Shown: positions 1-6,476, counted from the stretch's first letter. The stretch is 7,629 bases of DNA from Microbacteriaceae bacterium UBA963 (GCA_002292955.1 DBCH01000088.1:1-7629), one strand, 5' to 3'. Notes: generated from the letters alone by a model not told the origin. Translations and numbers: made by a program.

Positions 1-162
1 GTGGTTGTTGACCGCGGCATCAACCTCACGGCCTTCAAGCGCTTGGGCATCCCGCAGGTCTTCGCCGGGTTTGGCAGCGACGAAGAGTTGCGTGACAAGC
101 ACGGCTATGGCTTGAGCGCCACGATTGAGGCTGTCTCAGCGGTTATCGGGGCAAAGGCCTAA
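1..162 (+). CDS. Probable transketolase-family C-terminal subunit, 3' end only
   Basis: The reading frame is open from the first base and stops at TAA 160-162, giving 53 residues; the 5' part lies outside the window. The end of the protein follows the C-terminal pattern of transketolase and DXS-like subunits: a strand with a GIP motif (residues 16-18, after FKRL), a glycine-rich turn (FAGFGS), then EELRDKHG and a final helix (ATIEAVSAVIG). By eye it aligns with the end of the other transketolase C-terminal subunit in this window (FRHGIRDEY...) and with the EEL-K-G-A pattern of classical transketolases. That domain sits at the far end of the two-carbon ketol transferase and helps subunit packing. 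The stop lies 2 nt before the next gene, so the two are likely co-transcribed. The assignment is by pattern only; with 53 residues another family is possible. Confidence 0.6.
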   Translation: MVVDRGINLTAFKRLGIPQVFAGFGSDEELRDKHGYGLSATIEAVSAVIGAKA

Positions 163-164
163 TC

Positions 165-1034
165 GTGCGCACGCCTCCCATGTCGTGCTTGGTCAACGTC
201 TTTATCGACGGGCCGACGCCCCAAGAGCTTCCAGGCATGTTGGATGCGCTCGCCGAGCTGGGTTACACGTACGTCGTTCTGCCCCCGCTGGATCCGGCGG
301 CTACGGATGCGGCATGGATTCGCGGACTGTGCGCGGAACGTTCCCTGCTGCCCATCACCATGTGTGGCGGAATGGCACCCGAGTCACAGGTGGGTTCGGC
401 CGATGCCAACGAACGTGCGGTCGGCGCCGCGGGGCTCCGGGCTCTCGTCGACTTTGCTGTTGAGCTTGGTTCGCCGCAACTCAACGGTGTTCCCTATGGA
501 GTTTTCGGTCACCCCATGGCTCCCACCGCACCCGACTACTTTGCGCGCGCGGCACGTGAGGTGGGTGCCGTTGCCAACTATGCGCACGAGCACGGTGTCA
601 CCATGACCTTCGAGGTGCTGAACCGGTACGAGACGTCGGTGGTGAACACGGCCGCGCAGGCCATGGACTTCGTGGCGCAGAGCGAGTCCGAGCACCTGCG
701 GATTCACCTCGACACCTTTCACATGGCCATCGAGGAGGCCGACATGCTGGCGGCGATCGATCACGCTCTGCCCAAGCTGGGATATCTCGAGCTGGGTCAG
801 TCGGGGCGCGGCATGCTGAGCACGGGAATCGTTGACAATGCCGCCGTTGTGCGTCACGTTGTTGCCGCGGGCTACGCCGGCCCCATCGGTGTCGAGGCGT
901 TCAGCCGCTCCATCCTGCCGTCGTTTGTTTCCGACGCGCTCGCGATCTGGCGCTCGCCCTACGAATCTGGCCGGGATTTGGCCGCCGAAGCCGCGCGAAT
1001 CATGCACCAGGGCTCTCACAAGACAGCGATGTAG
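165..1034 (+). CDS. Sugar isomerase/epimerase, TIM barrel (tagatose/psicose 3-epimerase-like)
   Basis: A 289-residue protein of the xylose-isomerase-like TIM-barrel family, usual length for ketose 3-epimerases and hydroxypyruvate isomerases, which move a carbonyl or invert a carbon through a metal-bound enediolate. Visible signature parts are FEVLNRYET (149-157), with E150 as metal ligand and E156; LDTFHM (182-187), with D183 and H186; a QSGRG turn (212-216) with R215; and GVEAFS (242-247), with E244. These match Glu152, Glu158, Asp185, His188, Arg217 and Glu246 of D-tagatose/D-psicose 3-epimerases with a constant offset of two. The fourth metal ligand, His211 in those enzymes, falls on E209 (YLELGQ), so the metal site is altered. 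GTG 165 is preferred as start: AAAGG lies six bases upstream and the previous stop is only 2 nt away; ATG 180 is the alternative. Likely cytoplasmic and coupled to the preceding transketolase-like gene. The substrate is unknown. Confidence 0.85.
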   Translation: MRTPPMSCLVNVFIDGPTPQELPGMLDALAELGYTYVVLPPLDPAATDAAWIRGLCAERSLLPITMCGGMAPESQVGSADANERAVGAAGLRALVDFAVELGSPQLNGVPYGVFGHPMAPTAPDYFARAAREVGAVANYAHEHGVTMTFEVLNRYETSVVNTAAQAMDFVAQSESEHLRIHLDTFHMAIEEADMLAAIDHALPKLGYLELGQSGRGMLSTGIVDNAAVVRHVVAAGYAGPIGVEAFSRSILPSFVSDALAIWRSPYESGRDLAAEAARIMHQGSHKTAM

Positions 1035-1067
1035 GAAGCGCGGACGCCGGCACGCCAGAATGGAGTC

Positions 1068-1904
1068 ATGAAAACTGCACCCGCTGGCTTACCGGACGAG
1101 CTGCGCGACATGGCGTCGGACATCGCACGCGAAGCCGGCGAGTTCGCCCGCACCATGCGCCTGTCTGGCGTAGACATCGCCGGGCAGAAATCCAGTTCGG
1201 TAGACATCGTGACAAAGGCGGATCAGGCCACCGAGCGTTTGATTCGCGAGCGTATCGCCGCGCTTCGTCCCCACGATGCCATCTTCGGCGAGGAGGGCGC
1301 CACGACGTCCGGCACCTCGGGTCTCACCTGGGTGGTGGATCCGATTGACGGCACCGTGAACTACCTTTACGGCATTCCCGCGTGGGGAGTGAGCATCGCC
1401 GTGGTCGAGGGCGAACCGGATCCGGCAACATGGACGACGCTAGCCGGGGCCGTGGCCAACGCATCGACGGGCGAGCTTTTTTCGGCGGCGCGCGGCAGGG
1501 GAGCGACATGTAACGACCGCGTTCTCGCCGTTTCGTCGACCACAGACCTCTCCACGTCCCTCGTGTCAACCGGATTTGCCTACAGCGCGGAGGTTCGCGC
1601 ACACCAGGGCACGATGATGCGCACGATCCTGCCCCGGATTCGGGACATTCGTCGGATCGGGGCCTGCTCCCTTGATTTGTGTGACCTCGCGGATGGCCGG
1701 GTCGACGCCTACTTTGAGCAAACGCTCTCGCCGTGGGATCACGCCGCCGGCGCTCTGATTGCTCGCGAAGCAGGCGCGATAATTACCGGATTTCCGGGCG
1801 AAAACGAGAGCAGGGCACTTCTCGTGGCCGCCGCCCCGGGGATTCACGCGGCGCTTCTCAGCCTCATTGTTGAGGCGGGCGCGGGCCAGCTTCCCGGGCT
1901 GTGA
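1068..1904 (+). CDS. Inositol monophosphatase family protein
   Basis: A 278-residue Mg2+-dependent phosphatase of the inositol monophosphatase/histidinol phosphatase/SuhB superfamily. Motifs occur in the right order: VTKAD (48-52), IFGEEG (72-77) with metal ligands E75 and E76, DPIDGTVNY (91-99) with metal ligands D91 and D94, and SPWDHAAGALIAREAG (221-236) with D224. The RRIGACSLDLCDLADGR stretch (195-211) is typical of actinobacterial members. The reaction is removal of phosphate from a small alcohol phosphate such as inositol-1-phosphate, histidinol phosphate or a sugar phosphate; the sequence does not decide which. It lies 33 nt after the epimerase on the same strand. A GGAG (1062-1065) lies only two bases before ATG 1068, too close for a standard ribosome site, so the start may be leaderless (CAGAAT at 1056-1061 resembles a -10 box) or may lie downstream at ATG 1110. 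No clear terminator follows. Confidence 0.9.
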   Translation: MKTAPAGLPDELRDMASDIAREAGEFARTMRLSGVDIAGQKSSSVDIVTKADQATERLIRERIAALRPHDAIFGEEGATTSGTSGLTWVVDPIDGTVNYLYGIPAWGVSIAVVEGEPDPATWTTLAGAVANASTGELFSAARGRGATCNDRVLAVSSTTDLSTSLVSTGFAYSAEVRAHQGTMMRTILPRIRDIRRIGACSLDLCDLADGRVDAYFEQTLSPWDHAAGALIAREAGAIITGFPGENESRALLVAAAPGIHAALLSLIVEAGAGQLPGL

Positions 1905-1928
1905 ATTTCCTCAGGACGGTCGCCTCAA

Positions 1929-1959
1929 TTGGCAAGAGAGGCACCCACCCGGGTATCCT
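1929..1959 (+). promoter_or_regulatory. Candidate sigma-70-type promoter for the M23 pair
   Basis: TTGGCA (1929-1934, five of six to the -35 consensus) is followed after 19 bp by TATCCT (1954-1959, four of six to the -10 consensus). The 19-bp spacer is at the long edge. It lies 62 bp before the chosen GTG start in a 117-bp intergenic stretch after the phosphatase. Just downstream are TATCAA (1961-1966) and GTAACAATT (1970-1978). The leader also has a small hairpin: CCACAC (1982-1987) pairs with GTGTGG (1997-2002). Read by eye only. Confidence 0.35.
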
Positions 1960-2021
1960 TTATCAAATCGTAACAATTGCCCCACACCGTTTTGGCGTGT
2001 GGTGCTTCAGCCGGGAGTCAC

Positions 2022-3170
2022 GTGAACGAGCACACACCGTACGTAAGCCGCAAGGAGCTTCGCCGTCGCGAAGCTGCCGCTGCGGCGAACGCCGCGGCAG
2101 CCGGTGTCGCCTCCCAGCCTGAGTTAGCAGCCGCTCCTCCGAGTGGACAGACATCGGCGATGATGCAACCGACTCACCCCGTAGGGACACAAGCCGTCAG
2201 TGTTCCCATGCCGACCTCGCCTGTCACGACATCGTCAATCACGCCTGCTGAGGCCGCCGGAGCTCCTTCCGCCGCGATTCCGGGCATGGGCAAGGGAATG
2301 ACCGCCGCGCGGTCGACCGATCCCGACACGGCGGTGCGCGCGTCGAACACCACCCGGGCGCGCATGGCCCGGGCAGTTGATCGCCCGTCCACCACCAACC
2401 CCTCGGGCCGCAAACGAAAGCGTCGCACGACTCGACCCACGCGACGCGAAACGTTGGCCCGCGGCCGCAGCGCGGCTCCGCTTTTGGCCATGCTCTTCGT
2501 GGGCGGCCTTGCACTGGTGACGGCGTTGCCGGCCAACGCGCAATTCCAGAACTCGTCCTCCGTGGCATCCGTCAACGGCGGCTTGCAAAGTGAAGAGAAT
2601 CTCGCCGCGACCGCCAAATTCCTCGACGGTCAGACTCTTGAAGCAAGCGGCGGCGCCGCTATTGCCAATCGCGACTCCGTTTCGGCAACGACGCTGCGCT
2701 CGTCCTTCAGCCGTTACACCTCGGCAACGTATGTCAACAATCCTCAGGGCACGATTCAGTGGCCGTTCTCCGTCACGGTGCCCATCACCGATCTCTTTGG
2801 CTATCGCATTCCCCCCTGCGGATGGTGTTCTTCCGACCACAAGGGCGTTGACTTTGATACCGGCGAGGGATACCCGTTTCAGGCCATCGCCGACGGTGTC
2901 GTGACCAAGGTAAACCTCCCCGACGACAACTCCCTGGGCACCTACGTTGTCGTTACGCACGACGTGAACGGCCTGAGGTTCGACAGCTGGTACGCACACG
3001 CGTCGCCTGGTTCAATCATGGTTAGCGTGGGGCAGGCGGTCACCGTCACCCAGATTCTGGGTCAGGTGGGCAACACCGGTGCATCCACCGGCTCGCACCT
3101 CCACCTTGAGATTCACGTCAACGGTGTTCCCGTGGATCCGTTTGCTTGGCTGACGGCGAACGCGGGTTAG
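2022..3170 (+). CDS. M23 (LytM-type) cell-wall metallopeptidase, membrane-anchored or secreted, first paralog
   Basis: A predicted zinc endopeptidase that cuts peptidoglycan cross-bridges or stem peptides outside the membrane. The start is placed at GTG 2022, because GGGAG (2013-2017) sits four bases upstream and the protein then begins MNEHTPYVSRKELRRRE; a longer frame from TTG 1977 lacks such a site. That gives 382 residues. Residues 1-149 are an Ala/Pro/Thr-rich, then strongly basic, probably cytoplasmic tail. Residues 150-168 are a hydrophobic helix followed by LPANA, a possible signal-peptidase site near residue 173. A Ser/Ala-rich linker leads to the M23 domain (about 237-380). All catalytic parts are present: H273xxxD277, H326 (WYAHAS) and H359-L-H361. 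A CGWC pair (C266, C269) just before the first zinc ligand could form a disulfide. Seven bases separate it from its paralog downstream. It is likely active and involved in wall remodelling. Confidence 0.88.
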   Translation: MNEHTPYVSRKELRRREAAAAANAAAAGVASQPELAAAPPSGQTSAMMQPTHPVGTQAVSVPMPTSPVTTSSITPAEAAGAPSAAIPGMGKGMTAARSTDPDTAVRASNTTRARMARAVDRPSTTNPSGRKRKRRTTRPTRRETLARGRSAAPLLAMLFVGGLALVTALPANAQFQNSSSVASVNGGLQSEENLAATAKFLDGQTLEASGGAAIANRDSVSATTLRSSFSRYTSATYVNNPQGTIQWPFSVTVPITDLFGYRIPPCGWCSSDHKGVDFDTGEGYPFQAIADGVVTKVNLPDDNSLGTYVVVTHDVNGLRFDSWYAHASPGSIMVSVGQAVTVTQILGQVGNTGASTGSHLHLEIHVNGVPVDPFAWLTANAG

Positions 3171-3177
3171 AGGCGGA

Positions 3178-4059
3178 ATGCGACGGTCTGTGACGAGCAA
3201 GCGCGACAAGTACTGGCGCGCTCGAACGGCTCCCGATGCGGTTGACGCAACGTCGGAAGTGCGAGATCAGAATCGTAAAGCTCTTCGCCGTCGACGTTCG
3301 AGTGTGGCGTCGCCCGCGAAGAACGAGGGAACGCGAAGCCGGGCGACCACCCGGGGGCGCCGGTCGATCCGGACCGAGGCCAATCGCACGCGTCGTTGGG
3401 CACCGCTACTTGCCTTCCTTTCGGTAGGTGGCTTGGCCGTCGTTGCGGGAATCCCGTCGTTTGCGGCCTCCGATTCTTCAAATGATGCGTCTTTTCAGCG
3501 CGCTGCCGAGTCCGAGCAAAGTGTCACGGGCACGTCGGGTAGTCAAGGCGCTCAGCGAGACGGAATTTCAGCGATTTCCGGTTACGGGCGCGCTGGCGGC
3601 AGGTCACTCGCCAGTTTCACAAACAACCCCAACGGCACAATTCAGTGGCCCTTTGCGGTGACCGTGCCGATTTCAGATCTCTACGGTGCGCGGGAAGCGC
3701 CGTGCTCCGGATGCTCCACCATGCACGGCGGACTCGATTTCGATGCGGGCGAGGGTTACCCGATTCAGGTCATTGCCGACGGCGTGGTCACGAAGGTCCA
3801 GCCGTTGGACGACAACTGGGGCGATGGCGTTTACGTCGAGATCACGCACAACGTGAATGGCCAGTCCATCCTGAGCCGCTATTGTCACCTGCTCGCGGGG
3901 TCAATCACGGTGAGCGAAGGCCAGTCGGTGAGCGTGGCGCAGTTTCTCGCTCAAGTGGGCGCCACGGGTGCCACCACGGGAGCCCACCTGCACTTTGAGA
4001 TTCACGTCAACGGTTCGTCCACAAACCCGTATACCTGGTTGAAGGAGAACGCCAACTAG
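3178..4059 (+). CDS. M23 (LytM-type) cell-wall metallopeptidase, second tandem paralog
   Basis: A 293-residue paralog of the preceding peptidase with the same plan but a shorter N-terminal tail. Residues 1-73 are very rich in Arg and Lys, residues 74-92 are a hydrophobic helix (APLLAFLSVGGLAVVAG), and a possible signal-peptidase site follows at SFAA (94-97). After a Ser/Gly-rich linker the M23 domain runs from about 148 to 291. The zinc and catalytic residues are complete: H183xxxD187, H237 and H270-L-H272. The Cys pair is CSGC (C176, C179). A third Cys (C236) lies next to the active-site His, where the first paralog has Ala. Over the first 59 aligned domain residues, 43 are identical to the upstream copy, so this is a tandem duplication. 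ATG 3178 is preceded by GAGG (3170-3173), and the upstream stop is seven bases away, so the two are probably co-transcribed. GTG 3190 is the alternative start. Confidence 0.88.
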   Translation: MRRSVTSKRDKYWRARTAPDAVDATSEVRDQNRKALRRRRSSVASPAKNEGTRSRATTRGRRSIRTEANRTRRWAPLLAFLSVGGLAVVAGIPSFAASDSSNDASFQRAAESEQSVTGTSGSQGAQRDGISAISGYGRAGGRSLASFTNNPNGTIQWPFAVTVPISDLYGAREAPCSGCSTMHGGLDFDAGEGYPIQVIADGVVTKVQPLDDNWGDGVYVEITHNVNGQSILSRYCHLLAGSITVSEGQSVSVAQFLAQVGATGATTGAHLHFEIHVNGSSTNPYTWLKENAN

Positions 4060-4065
4060 TCACCG

Positions 4066-4089
4066 CGGGGAACACAGGCTCGTTTCCCG
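4066..4089 (+). terminator. Weak hairpin after the M23 pair
   Basis: CGGGGAA (4066-4072) can pair with TTTCCCG (4083-4089), seven pairs including one G-U, with a 10-nt loop, starting seven bases after the second M23 stop. There is no T tract, so it is at best a weak terminator or 3'-end stabiliser. Confidence 0.25.
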
Positions 4090-4194
4090 TCAACAGGCCG
4101 AGGCACGGAGCACGACCAAGGAAACCCGTCGTGAGCGAGCGGCAGTTGCTGATAGTCTCTTACGGTGCCAGACGGCAGTTTGTCTAACGGCAGC

Positions 4195-4266
<72 letters not shown>

Positions 4267-4290
4267 CGCATCGAGATTTTCTCGGTTCAT

Positions 4291-4364
4291 GGCTGGGTAG
4301 CTCAGTTGGTGAGAGCGCACGACTCATAATCGTGAGGTCGCGGGTTCGAATCCCGCTCCAGCTA
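4291..4364 (+). tRNA. tRNA-Met (anticodon CAU), probably elongator
   Basis: A full 74-nt cloverleaf: acceptor GGCTGGG pairs with TCCAGCT with G-U pairs at both ends; the D stem is GCTC/GAGC; the anticodon stem CACGA/TCGTG encloses CTCATAA, giving CAT at 34-36; the T stem is GCGGG/CCCGC around TTCGAAT. The discriminator is A4364 and no CCA is encoded. The first acceptor position can pair (G-U) and the anticodon stem lacks the three G-C pairs of an initiator, so it is not the initiator tRNA. A CAU anticodon may also belong to lysidine-modified tRNA-Ile; the overall sequence looks more like elongator Met. It lies 24 bp after tRNA-Thr, probably in one transcript. Confidence 0.93.
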
Positions 4365-4365
4365 C

Positions 4366-4406
4366 AAATGACAACGACCCCCATTAAGGGGGTCGTTGTC
4401 ATTTTC
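4366..4406 (+). terminator. Strong rho-independent terminator after the tRNA pair, possibly bidirectional
   Basis: A perfect 17-bp inverted repeat: the left arm 4366-4382 (AAATGACAACGACCCCC) pairs with 4388-4404 around the loop ATTAA (4383-4387). It starts two bases after the tRNA-Met discriminator and ends in a short T run on the plus strand; on the minus strand the stem also ends in TTT. It therefore suits termination of the tRNA transcript and could also stop the convergent minus-strand operon that ends at 4663. Confidence 0.9.
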
Positions 4407-4442
4407 TGGCTGTTCGCTGAGGGATTCGAACCCGCTTTGGGC

Positions 4443-4479
4443 CCCTGACTTGGGGAAAAGCACTGCTTTTCCGTCAGGG
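4443..4479. repeat. Two-part inverted repeat (long hairpin)
   Basis: CCCTGAC (4443-4449) pairs with GTCAGGG (4473-4479), and inside it GGAAAAGCA (4454-4462) pairs with TGCTTTTCC (4464-4472). Together these make a 16-pair dyad, interrupted on one side by TTGG (4450-4453); the innermost bases must open to form a loop. It is flanked by two GGGCCC palindromes (4439-4444 and 4487-4492). It has no T tract and no gene overlaps it. Confidence 0.8.
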
Positions 4480-4502
4480 AGTCGCTGGGCCCACGGCTAA
4501 AT

Positions 4503-4519
4503 GCAAAGCGCAGCTTTGC
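4503..4519. repeat. Short perfect hairpin
   Basis: GCAAAGC (4503-4509) and GCTTTGC (4513-4519) form a 7-bp stem with the 3-nt loop GCA. It lies just before the degenerate 50-bp repeats. It could be a minor terminator for the minus-strand operon, but it lacks a clear T run. Confidence 0.65.
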
Positions 4520-4662
4520 GCCGGGGACCCGCTCCAGCCAAAAAAGGGCACGATTCCCGCGGCGTCCGTTCAGGCACCCGCTCCAGATGATTAGGGGTCG
4601 GGACGAATCCCGCGGCGTCCGCTCGGGGACCCCCTCCAGCCAGTAGGGGACGATTCCCGCGG

Positions 4663-5424
4663 TCAGCGCCGGTGGAACGTTCCGTCGATCGTGATGCCCC
4701 CGTCGACCGGAAGCATGATTCCGGTAATGAACTTCGCATCTCTCGAGACCAGGAACGAGACCGCGGCCGCAACATCTTCGGCGAGGCCGAACCTGCCGAG
4801 TGGAGTGCGCGAGAGGAGCAGCTCCTCGTCGAGCACCTTGTTTGCAATACCGGAGTGCAGCATGGGGGCGTCCATGTACCCGGGGGCCACCGAATTCGCT
4901 CGGATGCCGACGGGCCCCCATTCGGCGGCCAATTCGCGGGTCAGTCCCACAACGCCCGTCTTGCTGGCCGTGTAGCCGGCCCGGAGGGTGAGCCCGAACG
5001 TCGAGCCGACCGAGGCAAGATTGACGATACTCGGGTTGTCGCTGCCGATGAGCAGCGGGTAGGCAGCCCGAGAGCAGCGCATGACACCGCCGAGATTGAC
5101 ATCGATTTCTCGCAACCAGTTCTCGGTCGAGAGCTCCTGGGTGTTCGACCGATGAATCACGCCAGCGTTGTTCACGAGAACGTCGAGCCTGCCGTACTCG
5201 CGTTCGATGGTCGCCGTCACCCCGGCCACACTCTCGTCATCCCGCACATCAATCCGTAAACCGAGGGCGCCACCGGTAGCAGCGAGCTCGGTCGCCGATG
5301 CCATGACCAACTCTTCTTCGACGTCGGCGAGCACGATGGTGTAGCCATCCCTCTGGAGTCGCCGCGCGATCTCCAGGCCGAGGCCTCGGGCAGCCCCGGT
5401 GACCAGCGCGACCGGGCCGCTCAC
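4663..5424 (-). CDS. Short-chain dehydrogenase/reductase (SDR)
   Basis: A 253-residue classical SDR, the family's usual length, acting as a cytoplasmic NAD(P)-dependent alcohol or sugar oxidoreductase. The Rossmann cofactor motif TGAARGLG is at 9-16, and D34 at the end of the second strand favours NAD over NADP. NNAG is at 85-88, and the catalytic residues are N110, S138, Y151 and K155 (YTASK). The PG motif follows at 181-182. The start is GTG at 5424-5422, overlapping the stop of the upstream transketolase subunit by four bases (GTGA), which implies translational coupling. As last gene of the operon it probably oxidises or reduces a polyol, ketose or sugar acid that feeds or drains the transketolase; the exact substrate cannot be read. 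The stop abuts the repeat block. Confidence 0.9.
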   Translation of the reverse strand: MSGPVALVTGAARGLGLEIARRLQRDGYTIVLADVEEELVMASATELAATGGALGLRIDVRDDESVAGVTATIEREYGRLDVLVNNAGVIHRSNTQELSTENWLREIDVNLGGVMRCSRAAYPLLIGSDNPSIVNLASVGSTFGLTLRAGYTASKTGVVGLTRELAAEWGPVGIRANSVAPGYMDAPMLHSGIANKVLDEELLLSRTPLGRFGLAEDVAAAVSFLVSRDAKFITGIMLPVDGGITIDGTFHRR

Positions 5425-6476
5425 TTGCTCATCCGATCGATGAAGGAACGGGCCTCAATCTCGATCCCAGCCGCATCGAGGTGGTACTCCTGATATAGGT
5501 GGGTGGGCGGGCCGACCATCACGTATTCGTCACGAATGCCGTGACGGAACAGCGGCACTCCCACTCCTTCGGTGGTCAGCACCTCGGCGACAGCGCTGCC
5601 GAGCCCGCCGAGTACGTTGTGCTCCTCAATACTCATGAGCAAGCGAGACGATCTGCCAGCGGCCAGAATCGCCTCTTCGTCAATCGGCTTCACGGTGTGC
5701 ATGTCGATGACACCAACACTGAGGCCGCTGCCGCGCAGAGCCTCAGCGGCCTCGAGCGTCGCGTGGAGAGTTGTTCCGCCCGAGATGAGGGTGAGATCGC
5801 TGCCCGCGGAGTGCACGATGGCCTTGCCCGGGACGAACTCTGTCTTCTCGTCGTACACCCGAGCATCCCTGCCGCGCCCCATGCGGAAATACACGGGCAA
5901 CGGATGGTCGACGTAAGCGCGAAGTGCGGAACGCAGTTGCGCCGGATCCGCGGGAGTGACGACCGTCATGTTCGCAATCGAGCGCATGATGGCGACGTCC
6001 TCGGTCGCGTGGTGCGACGTGCCGTAAAACCCGAATGCGATACCCGAGTGGTGGCCGATCAGCCTGACCGGGAGCCGGGTGTAAGCGATATCGGTGCGGA
6101 TCTGCTCGCAGCACAGCAGCGCGAGGAATGAGGCGAATGCGGCCACGTACGGCTGCGCCCCGGTGGTCGCGAGGCCCGCAGAAACTGACACCATGTTCTG
6201 CTCGCTGATGCCCATCTGAAGAAAATTGTCGGGGTACTTCTCCTGGAACACCGAGAGTCCGTTGGAGAACGAGAGGTCAGAGGTGGCCACCACGATCGGG
6301 CGCCCTTCCTCAACAAACTCAGCCAGCGTCTGCCCGAGGGTGAGCATGCCGTGTGATTCGCTCAACATGCTCGGGATGTGCCACGAACCGCTTTCCATGC
6401 GATTGCCGTATCGATCTCTGGGGATAAGCTCGTCGACCGCTTCGTCGTCGAGCCAGACCTTCTCCTGCTTCGTCAT
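5421..6476 (-). CDS. Transketolase, C-terminal subunit (split enzyme)
   Basis: A 351-residue protein carrying the pyrimidine-binding and C-terminal domains of transketolase, to be completed by the N-terminal subunit encoded just upstream. Visible parts are the catalytic Glu motif GISEQNM (E92 activates thiamine diphosphate), the active-site loop HHSGIAFGFYGTSHHATED (142-160) rich in His, and the C-terminal domain with SIEEHNVLGGLGSAVAEVL (282-300). ATG 6476 is chosen: it overlaps the upstream stop as ATGA, and AGGAG lies about ten bases before it; the longer frame to 6545 has an unlikely Arg/Ala-rich head inside the upstream gene. The expected reaction is transfer of a two-carbon ketol unit between sugar phosphates in the cytoplasm. 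Two-subunit transketolases are often found in dedicated sugar-catabolic operons rather than as the housekeeping enzyme (known, for example, for apulose-4-phosphate). Confidence 0.92.
   Translation of the reverse strand: MTKQEKVWLDDEAVDELIPRDRYGNRMESGSWHIPSMLSESHGMLTLGQTLAEFVEEGRPIVVATSDLSFSNGLSVFQEKYPDNFLQMGISEQNMVSVSAGLATTGAQPYVAAFASFLALLCCEQIRTDIAYTRLPVRLIGHHSGIAFGFYGTSHHATEDVAIMRSIANMTVVTPADPAQLRSALRAYVDHPLPVYFRMGRGRDARVYDEKTEFVPGKAIVHSAGSDLTLISGGTTLHATLEAAEALRGSGLSVGVIDMHTVKPIDEEAILAAGRSSRLLMSIEEHNVLGGLGSAVAEVLTTEGVGVPLFRHGIRDEYVMVGPPTHLYQEYHLDAAGIEIEARSFIDRMSK

Larger units (their letters stand above)
4405..4662. repeat. Gene-free repeat block with tRNA-Met 3'-end-like fragments
   Basis: This 258-bp stretch carries no credible gene. 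From about 4516 it holds three degenerate units of roughly 50 bp (near 4516-4568, 4569-4621 and 4622-4662). The 13-mer CCCGCGGCGTCCG is identical at 4556-4568 and 4609-4621, exactly 53 bp apart. Each unit has a CTCCAG element (4532, 4581, 4634) and a CGATTCCCGC or CGAATCCCGC element (4551, 4604, 4651). These elements match the 3' half of the upstream tRNA-Met: CCCGCTCCAGC at 4528-4538 is identical to tRNA bases 4352-4362, and CGAATCCCGC at 4604-4613 is identical to 4347-4356. GGGATTCGAACCCGC at 4421-4435 also resembles the T arm, best in inverted orientation. The array ends directly at the stop codon of the minus-strand dehydrogenase. Confidence 0.7.

Noticed and set aside
384..1019. A 211-residue open frame antisense to the epimerase
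   Set aside because: Long antisense frames are expected from GC-rich codon use; the product is low-complexity and rich in Arg and His, and the plus-strand gene has clear catalytic motifs.
1922..1942. GCCTC/GAGGC hairpin after the phosphatase as a terminator
   Set aside because: Only five pairs with an 11-nt loop and no T tract, and it overlaps the better promoter candidate.
1905..2021. A c-di-AMP (ydaO-type) riboswitch before the M23 genes, as found upstream of some actinobacterial wall hydrolases
   Set aside because: The conserved blocks of that riboswitch could not be found and the leader is too short.
2235..2999. A 254-residue open frame antisense to the first M23 gene
   Set aside because: A mirror of the real gene's codon bias with no recognisable motif or ribosome site.
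4516..4662. A CRISPR array
   Set aside because: The units are degenerate, only three in number, and have no conserved repeat with unique spacers of constant length; no cas gene is nearby.
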